Shown here: positions 56,601 to 64,000 of the stretch, piece by piece
Numbering within the stretch: position 1 is the stretch's first letter
Layout: each line of letters opens with the position of its first letter
Assembly: GCA_023101885.1 (NCBI GenBank)
Contig: JALPQD010000089.1
Span: forward strand, 5,007,087-5,071,086
Length of the DNA: 64,000 bases
DNA from: Typhlomys cinereus
Lineage: Eukaryota > Chordata > Mammalia > Rodentia > Platacanthomyidae
Direction of reading: 5' to 3'
The notes under the pieces: model-generated
Told to the model about the DNA's origin: nothing
The model's database searches: none
What the model saw: only the letters and a program-made list of their open reading frames with translations
Made by a program: the position numbers and the translations under genes

Positions 56601-57276
56601 GCTTAATTTTCAATTCAGAACATATGGCCACATTTCTGCTTTCTGATATAATTCAGTAGGGTAGCTTCTATCAGACAACTGCATGCCTTTGAAAACCCTT
56701 CATGTCTTAATCTCAGAAACAAATCCATTGTTTTACTAATTCCTATAAAAGAATAATGACCAGGAGATGTAATTTTCTCTATAGAGTCATTAGACTTTTA
56801 GTTAAAAAAAGATTTTAATAAGCTTCAAATAGGAGAATTGTTGGCTCCAAAATCTTGAAGTATATGATTGAGGGAAGGTTTTTTTCTTCAGTGCTAAATA
56901 GAGGCCAGTTTTAAAGACAGGAAAAATAGAAAGGCAAGAGCATCTGGCAACAGTACTGGCATATGGCATATTCATTGGGGGCTATAGGCAAACATCTCTT
57001 AAGACTTTCTTAATTATATACTGGGCCAGAGATTTTGCAATGTCCCTAGTAAGCTACAGTAGTAAAAAAAAAATCTTTATTTTCTTTATGATTCTTCTTT
57101 CCCCATAAATTAAAAAGTTTGTCATTTTCTACCAGCCCAAAAGTAGAACTTCCATTAACAGATTTTGGATTTTAGTATATTATCCTTAATCTCAAATGTT
57201 TATCAAAGTAGAGTTTTGTACTACTAGCTTAAAGAGCACTTTCATGACCTCTTTTGACTTCTTAAATGTGTGTGCA
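56601..57276. other. unassigned
   Basis: Nothing recognised. Confidence 0.45.
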
Positions 57277-57440
57277 TTTATGTATGGTGTGTGTGCGTGT
57301 GTGTGTGTGCGTGTGTGTGTGTGTCTGTGGTTTTTGCACATGCACTTTGATAAGGCTAGCAAATATGTGTCCCAGAATGCATGTGGAAGTCAAAGAACAA
57401 CCTCAGGTATTGATCCTCACTTTCTACTTTGTTGTAGACT
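57277..57440 (-). mobile_element. B4-like SINE, tail fragment
   Basis: On the plus strand a GT-rich tract (57285-57327) is followed by atgtggaagtcaaagaacaa and cctcaggtattgatcctcac, as in the 3' part of a reverse-strand B4/RSINE1. The body and head are missing. Confidence 0.5.
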
Positions 57441-57469
57441 AGGTGAATCTTTGTAATTTAAGAGTCAGA

Positions 57470-57660
57470 GGAGAGGGGAGATGACCCAGGAGTTAAAAAG
57501 CAGAAGGTCCTAAGTTTAGATACCAGATTTTGTGTAAAAATGCAAGGTGGAAATGGCAGTGGCCTGTACTTCCGGCCCTGGAAGGTAGAGAATTAGAAAA
57601 TCCAGGATGATTTTTCATGTCACCCTATGACCTGAGAAGGGGCATACAATGTCTTTTGAT

Positions 57661-57702
<42 letters not shown>

Positions 57703-57725
57703 AAACACATACACTCTAAAAAAGT
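57470..57725 (+). mobile_element. tRNA-derived SINE, older copy
   Basis: Same family as 41101-41371: gagatgacccaggagttaaa (head), agaaggtcctaagtttagat (B-box region), gtggcctgtacttccggccc and aaatccaggatgatttttca (body), then (CA)n at 57661-57700 and an A-rich end. Flanks 57457-57469 and 57726-57738 match in 12 of 13 bases. Confidence 0.85.
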
Positions 57726-57738
57726 TTTAAAAGTCAGA

Positions 57739-60266
57739 CATAAATTTTGGTTACAGAAAATTCAGTTTAAAACAATTTTATGAAAGTACATACATGCTGC
57801 CTCAATTTCTCACATTTGGGTGAAATCTGTCAAGCCGCTTTGTATGTGTTGTCTGTTGTGGTACTGCATTTTATTATTTCCAATTAGTCCACAATTAAAA
57901 TTACTTTTGGAGATTGAGTAGACCACTTAGTGATAACTCTGGGGTCAGTTTTAAGGGATAAAGAAAACCTTCTGAAAACCACTGGTGGACTCATGCCTTG
58001 AGTGTACTATGTATTGAGACAACTTGGGAGAAAAAGATATCTTTATGAATTCTCTGAAATTAATATACTTAAAACAATTCAAAAGATAATGTTCTTTAAA
58101 TTAATATTCTTTGATGCCAACTAATAATAGGAATCTTCATTATTGTGATATATATATATTCATTAACTATCAGGATTTTGTGATACTTAAATATCAAATA
58201 TTTAATCCAACTGTGACTATAAAATTGAATTGATATTACACATGTCTTGCTTTAATAAAATGGAAAATGATTACATTGCTTTTATCATCTAAAGTGGATT
58301 CTCTAAGAATGTGGTATTTTAAAAAAAATGAACTCAAATCAAAAGAACTGAGTGTTAGATTTTAGTTCCAGTTTAGTGGCATTAAAAATGTCACTTACCC
58401 AATCCATCATTTGTTCAATTTTGACAAAATGGCTTTAGAGAAGATTGATTTAAATGCTTACTCTTAGCTTAAAAAAAAGGCTGTCATAAATAAACATTGC
58501 TTTGAATTTTAAATTTCAGACACAAGATGGCACTATTAGTAGTGATTTTAATTTCATCCACAGATTAAACCAGAGAATTTCAAGTTCTGTACATTCAAAG
58601 AAAATATCTAAATATTTAAAGATACCAAATGATACATGCATATGTACACACACATACACATACCCAACCATGCACAGTTGATCACTATTCACATCTGGAT
58701 GAATGCTCAAAATTCAGTCAACCAACTGTTTGCCTGACACCAAGATGACTGATTGAGATATTTTATCATTTCTATGAGAATATTTCCATGTGAGGCAGGC
58801 AATCAAGATATATTTGCAAAAATATATGCCAGATAAAGATTGATAACAGTATGATTTCAACATAAATAGCAACTCCTGAAACAAGATATATCAGTTTTAT
58901 GGGAAGTGACGGAAGGTGTTCAATTGTGGGAAATTGCTTAACTGAGTTTACTTTTAAGACAGAAGAATGAATGAATGCTAGCATGAAGAAAATTCTTGAA
59001 TAATAGTATACTGCAGGTTTTAGAAGAAAATCAAGGAAGCATAGATTGCATAGAGAATTTAAAGTCTATCTCTTTCAGTCTCTTACTACTGCTTCCCCAA
59101 ACCTTCTGCATGTATTTAAAAAAAATTGATGGCAAAACTGACCATGTTACCTACTGTGGTAGCAAACATGTTTTCTCCAAGTCTGACATCCCTCACCTTT
59201 TTAAATTCATGGTCCTCAAATACAAATATTGCGAATTAAATTCAAATATGATCCTATATCTTCATTTTTTCTTCTTCTTGTCCTGGTAGTATTTGATGGT
59301 TCCTAAATAGTGTATAACATTTAGAGAATTAATATGAGAGACTTCAGTAATTCTCTACACTAGCTGATGAGAAAACTGAACTCCAGGGAGAAAACATGGG
59401 TGAGAAGCCCCGCCTCTCATTCCAAGCAGGGACCGCAGTATCAAGTCCCGTTGGGCAGCTCAGGCGATAGCCTCTTTTCCCTGGAATGCCTCACACCTTC
59501 ATAATGTGTTGAGTCCTCTTTCACACAGGCACTGCATTTGATAAGGCAATAGTTCTCAAGCCATATATGTGAATATTAAGTCTAATAAACAGTTTAATAA
59601 GACTAATACTTTCCCCCTGTTTATTTGTGCCAATTGCAGTGCTTCACTTCAGATACTTACATATCACAATTTTGTTTTACACCTCAAGAAACCCATCTGA
59701 GGTAAGAAGTAAGATTTCTTTCTTCAGATTTCATTGGAAGCTATTCTGAAATAGGTAGCAATTACAAGATCTTTCTTATTACTCTGTGGTCCTCACTCAC
59801 CTGACTGCATTTTAAATCACAACTGAGCAAGTGACTCACTCTGCACTAGTAGTCTTTGGCTGAATACATACTACTCCTGGAGAGAATTCTCCCCTATCTT
59901 AATGTGACAATAGTAGGACTTGCTATCATTGTATCTCAGCTTCTTCTCTGTGATGGGGAAGATTATGATAATTACTGCACAGAGCCATTATACCAAATAA
60001 GTGGGATTCCATTTCATATTAATATTACTAAGAATATAGAAGTCTGATACATTTGTTATATGGATGACATTGAGATACAGTTTATATTTTAGAAGACCCA
60101 GAATAAGTGATGAAAATAAAGTCTTTGTTCTTTTCTAATAGACAAGATGATGTAAAAAAATGAGGAAGCAGATATATAGTGCTTTCAGTGGTCTTCAGTA
60201 ACAAGTCAGTGATGTGTAAATTGTAGCTACCATCATAACTAGGTCTTGCTCCAATCTGCAGGTGAT
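57739..60266. other. unassigned; weak MIR-like block near 59355-59455
   Basis: No gene. gctgatgagaaaactgaact followed by ccagggagaaaac near 59363-59395 recalls the reverse complement of MIR (cagatgaggaaactgaggct). Frames at 58996-59289 and 59856-60047 have no recognised domain. Confidence 0.4.
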
Positions 60267-60281
60267 ATAATTTGCATTTAA
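60267..60281. repeat. target-site duplication (left) of a SINE
   Basis: ATAATTTGCATTTAA, identical to 60612-60626. Confidence 0.92.
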
Positions 60282-60318
60282 GTATTTTAACTAATTTATT
60301 TATTTATGTATTTATGTA

Positions 60319-60377
<59 letters not shown>

Positions 60378-60611
60378 ATCAGAAGTCACTGTGTGTCCCT
60401 GTGGAGACCCAAGGGTGACTTCCAGAATCATCCTGAATTGCTTCTACTTCCTTTTTGCTTTGCTCTGGGACTTATCAGTTTCTGCCTAACAGGGCTGGAA
60501 GTGCAGGTTGCTACCATTTCTGTCTGGCTTTTTTATGTGGGACCTGGGATCAGAAAGTGGGACCTTTTGCTTGTAAGGCAGAGTCTTAACCCCTGAGACT
60601 TTCTCCAGCCC
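60282..60611 (-). mobile_element. tRNA-derived SINE, variant copy
   Basis: Same family as 41101-41371 but with a more diverged body: (GT)n at 60321-60368, then tgcttctacttcctttttgc, ttatgtgggacctgggatca, gaccttttgcttgtaaggca and the head end tttctccagccc. The target duplication is perfect although the body differs from the young copies, so it may be a separate subfamily and not just an old copy. The plus-strand frame 60393-60596 lies wholly in the SINE. Confidence 0.9.
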
Positions 60612-60690
60612 ATAATTTGCATTTAATGGTGCTCAGTATACCTCATTAAATTTTACCTATGTCTAGATTTCTAGCAAACATTTAATGTGT

Positions 60691-60834
60691 GCTCATGTAT
60701 GGTATGTTCATACTCATGTATGGTACACCCATGCATGGCCACTCATGTTTGGTAAGTTTATGTATGGTAGCTCATGTATAATATGCTGATGTATGATATA
60801 GTCATGGTATGGTATGTTCATGCATGGTACCCTC
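60691..60834. repeat. degenerate minisatellite, tcatgtatggta-type units
   Basis: The word tcatgtatggta and variants recur about nine times over 144 bases, with units of roughly 14-18 bases (tcatgtatggtatgt, catgcatggccac, tcatgtttggtaag, and others). Confidence 0.8.
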
Positions 60835-62546
60835 ATATTCTTCTCTGTTCTGGTCTGCTGCCTCAGGCAGTGTCCTTCACACTGAGCTGTGACACATTTC
60901 TGGGCTCTACAATCAGGTTATGGTATCCTGACCTATTTATTTAGAAAGTATAACATAATGGTGCTGAAATACCCTGTCTGTCACATAATAATGAGATATT
61001 TATTTCATGAGCATAGTCTATGAATAGCTACACTAAGCTACAATAACCTCAGCCTAGACTCTGTAACAGTCCATAGTCTTACCACAGCTCATGTAACTTC
61101 TGAGTCTATTTCACGGGAATTCAACATAGAACTGCAAATACTAAGTCCCATTAACTGGACTTCAATAATTACAGATAAATGTTCATATACATTGGAGAAT
61201 AGCCTTCCACAAACATACACATTTTTTTCAATGAATGCTTTAGAACTGCATGTATATTCCAGGTGTTTTGACTTTATTGCTATACCACTCAAAATAATGT
61301 TTTTTTGTAGTATGTCAGTCCTCACAACCATGAGATAAATATTTTATAGTAAGATAAGTCACATATTATGAAAGATTTGTTTTTTTGAAAAAAATCAACT
61401 GAATCTGTAAGGTAAGATATCAGCCTTCAGTGGTGCTTCTCTACTGAAGATCTGAGGGACCTAGCTGCTCTACCTTTCTGCCCAGGGAGCACTTGGGTGG
61501 AGAAGCCTTGCTGTAAGACATTGTCAGCCACAGCTGCAATTAGGAAGCGACATCTTGGCAGAACTAATTGACGTCTAATTGCAGTGGAAAGAGGTCTTCC
61601 ACTAGGATGTGTGACGATAATAACTCCTGGCGATATACCATGGCAATTTTCTTTTCAAAGAACAAAGTTCAATCAGGTCACCTCCATACTGGGGTTTTAT
61701 TATAAGGATAAACATAGAAATGAAACAGCAGCAACAATAATAACGGAACAAAAGCAGGAGTATCACAGACACTCAAGATGTACAGCTGGAAACAGGGCAC
61801 CTGTGAAACTAAAGCTGTCATTTTTGAATTCACAGAAAAAACAGTTCAGGACTTTGTTATACCTCTCCTTAGAAAACATGATCATTGGAGTATGTAATTT
61901 GTCAACTGAATGCTGGATTCTCTACTTATTATTATTTTTAAAATTTTAAGTGTACCAAGCTCCATTCTGTCTTCTGAACATAAATTGTTTTCATAACCTC
62001 TGACACTTTATAACACCTGTGACAGCTTATTTGCTGACTCTGTTTCCTGTGATGGGGAGTTGGCTGGATAAAGAAGGTATCCCTGCCCCCAAATGAGCAT
62101 GGTGGTTAGCACTTTAGATTACAGAGCTGGATGGACCGATCAGAAAAGCCTAACACTGCTAAACACTAGGCTTGTGATCTTTGTCTCTAAAGTGATATGA
62201 TCTCAAAGGATTGCTGGACAGTTAGTGGATGGTCATTTGTGTAGAAATGCCTCTGGCTCACACTAAGTCTTGAGTCAGGGTCATATTGTCAAGAGAGTTC
62301 CTCAGCAGTTTGTCTCAGTGCATTAGATACTCTATGAACAGGGAAACACAGTGTACAGAACACTGCTTCTTAAACTCTTGTGACTGATCTCTTTGTACCA
62401 AGCTCAGAGGCAAAATTTCCATGCTGGCAGGAAAATGTAGAAAATAAGCAAATTCACAAGAGGATGAAGTAATTTCAGGGAGTGACAGTGCAATGAAGAG
62501 AAAAAGGGAAACCAGTGGTCTAGTGGGTAGGGCAGTGGCTAGTCAA
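60835..62546. other. unassigned, mostly unique
   Basis: No gene. A 121-codon frame at 61584-61949 has no recognised domain, ends in low-complexity leucine codons and has no splice or promoter support. 61430-61720 has balanced composition and no recognised repeat. Confidence 0.45.
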
Positions 62547-62889
62547 GTTACTGTTCTATTGCTTTGATAAAATAGTCTGATCCATGCAATTTGTTTGTTA
62601 CTTGTCTTAGACTTCCATAGGGGATAAGAGTCCATTAAGGCAGAGGGCATACAGCAGAAGGCATGGTAGCAGCAGAAGAAGGCTGGCTCATGCCTCAGCA
62701 GCCATCAGGAGGTAGAGAAAGAGAGAGTGTGGAACTAGATTATACAACCTCAGTTCCCAATGATGTGCATCTTCAGTCCACTTCCTAAAAATTCCAGAAT
62801 CTTCCCAAATAGGGTCATCAGTGTGGACCAAGCATTCAAAGACACAAGCCTGTGGCTGAATAATTTACATTCAAACCATGATATTAACA
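62547..62889 (-). mobile_element. MaLR-type solo LTR, older copy
   Basis: On the plus strand it begins gttactgttctattgctttg and ends ttcaaaccatgatattaaca, the reverse complement of an LTR that starts TGTTAATATCATGG and ends near CAATAGAACAGTAAC, as MaLR/ORR1 LTRs do. Inner words (aaggcagagggcatacagca, agccatcaggaggtagagaa, gagagtgtggaactag) are diverged. No internal sequence follows, so it is a solo LTR. The target duplication was not resolved. Confidence 0.7.
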
Positions 62890-64000
62890 ACATTACAATT
62901 GAACCTGTGTGGCAAGAGTATCTTCCCAAAGTTGGAGTGGAAAGAGCAGTTTCAGGCAGAAGTAAAATTTGCTAAAGTGTGCATATTCACCATTTAATAG
63001 TATTATTTTTTTCTGACTCAAATTCAGATTATCTCCTCTTAAAAATGTTAGAGTACTTGTAACAGAAAGTGAAAGTAAAGAAGTTGATTTAGGTTACTTC
63101 TTTTACAGCTATTTGATTGGCATAGGATGCCAGGAAAGAGAACATGAGTGTACTGGACAAATGCTTCAGTATTCTCCAAGAAAGACGATGATGACTTTTT
63201 AGATAGGGCAAGTACAAAAAAAGTGAAAATGAGAAAAAATGGGTGCATTTATAGCATATTCCAGATCAGAAATAAATTGCTACTGGATTAAATAAGGGCT
63301 AATAGGATGAGGGAAACAAATTAAACATGACTCTAAGTATTTTGTTTAAGAAACTAAAATTATGGTCGTGCTATTTAATTACTAGCAATATAAATGAAAA
63401 TAAATCTGGAGAAGGGGCAAATGCTTTACCTACAGAACCATTTCCCCAGTCTCCTAACTATCAAGCCCTCAAACATGTCTGTTTCCTATGCCTGCAGTTA
63501 AGTTCTGCGACACTGAATTGGCAAAAAGGTTGACTAAATTCCTTTAGAGATTTGTTATTTTAGTCATAAGCAAGGTTAAATCAACTCTGTAGATTAAAAC
63601 TTGCTGGGTAAAGAACTACAACAACAACAAAAAGCAAGACAAAGTAGAGAAATATTGATCTTAACAATACATGACAGGTATTTGTTTGTGTTTCTTGTAT
63701 TTTTCATTTCCAAAGCCCTCCTAAGAGGTGTGTAGAATAGTTACTTTCACGGAGAAATGTATAGGTATCTGCAAAAAGAGACATAAAACAGATAGCAAAG
63801 TTCTGCTTTTCTCTAGGCAGAATAAGGAACAGTCTGACTAATTGGATAAATGATTACTTTTCTAGACAGACAATGTATACATGATGCTGGGGAAGGGTGA
63901 GAGATTCCTTTATGTGCTTTCTTTTTCTCTTTCAGTTTTTAATTTTTAAACTAAAACTTCGACTTGGAAACCAGAAAGGTCCCTTCTTGTAGAAATAAAT
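62890..64000. other. unassigned AT-rich DNA to the window end
   Basis: No gene or repeat recognised. Frames at 63048-63248 and 63327-63533 have no recognised content. Confidence 0.5.

Noticed and set aside
61584..61949. 121-codon frame in repeat-free DNA
   Set aside because: No recognised domain and low-complexity end; about the length expected by chance in a 64-kb window.
1..64000. A CRISPR array, operon, phage or bacterial island
   Set aside because: The content is vertebrate interspersed repeats throughout; regular repeats are microsatellites or L1 monomers, and no spacer-repeat pattern exists.

Overview
The window looks like rodent nuclear DNA with no host gene. It is AT-rich and full of interspersed repeats. 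I found no host coding exon, tRNA, rRNA or other RNA gene that I can support, so it reads as an intergenic or deep intronic stretch. Every long open frame lies in a LINE-1 (L1) copy, a simple repeat, or chance sequence. The order Rodentia is inferred from B4/RSINE1-type, B3-type, B1-like and ID-like SINEs, from ORR1-like MaLR solo LTRs, and from L1s with GC-rich tandem promoter repeats. B3 plus B4 elements point to the mouse-related clade. The commonest young SINE here has a tRNA-like head and a GC-rich body that I do not recognise from Mus or Rattus, so I suggest a non-murine lineage and leave the species open.

Layout. 1-7.6 kb: an ancient L1M-type remnant split by a B3 SINE and carrying a perfect 21-bp stem hairpin, then a polypurine tract, a 5'-truncated rodent L1 (about 5.3-6.9 kb) and a possible LTR. 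7.6-18.6 kb: quiet DNA with old MIR, B3 and B4 copies and microsatellites. 18.87-25.78 kb: a full-length, minus-strand L1 of 6.9 kb with a target-site duplication (TSD), two tandem GC-rich 5' monomers of about 144 bp, and broken ORF1 and ORF2. 25.8-32.8 kb: mostly unassigned, with MIR and B1-like pieces and one young SINE. 32.82-35.84 kb: a second L1 of the same lineage, plus strand and 5'-truncated, also with a TSD. 36.6-38.1 kb: an ancient L1M split by a CT/CA/GA microsatellite. 38.6-41.4 kb: an ID-like SINE, a SINE split by an ORR1-like LTR, a second such LTR, and a young SINE with a perfect 16-bp TSD. 43.5-50.5 kb: an MLT1-like scrap, more SINEs, a GGAA-rich tract, and three copies of one unclassified repeat, two of them forming an inverted pair. 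50.5-64 kb: largely unassigned AT-rich DNA, with a few SINEs, a degenerate minisatellite and a third MaLR-type LTR.

How it fits together. The layers show the order of events: eroded L1M, L2, MIR and MLT1-like fragments; then B3/B4/B1/ID SINEs and MaLR LTRs; then the recent L1 and tRNA-derived SINE insertions, whose target duplications are still readable. L1 ORF2 products presumably mobilised the SINEs. No copy here has intact L1 proteins, so none should move by itself.
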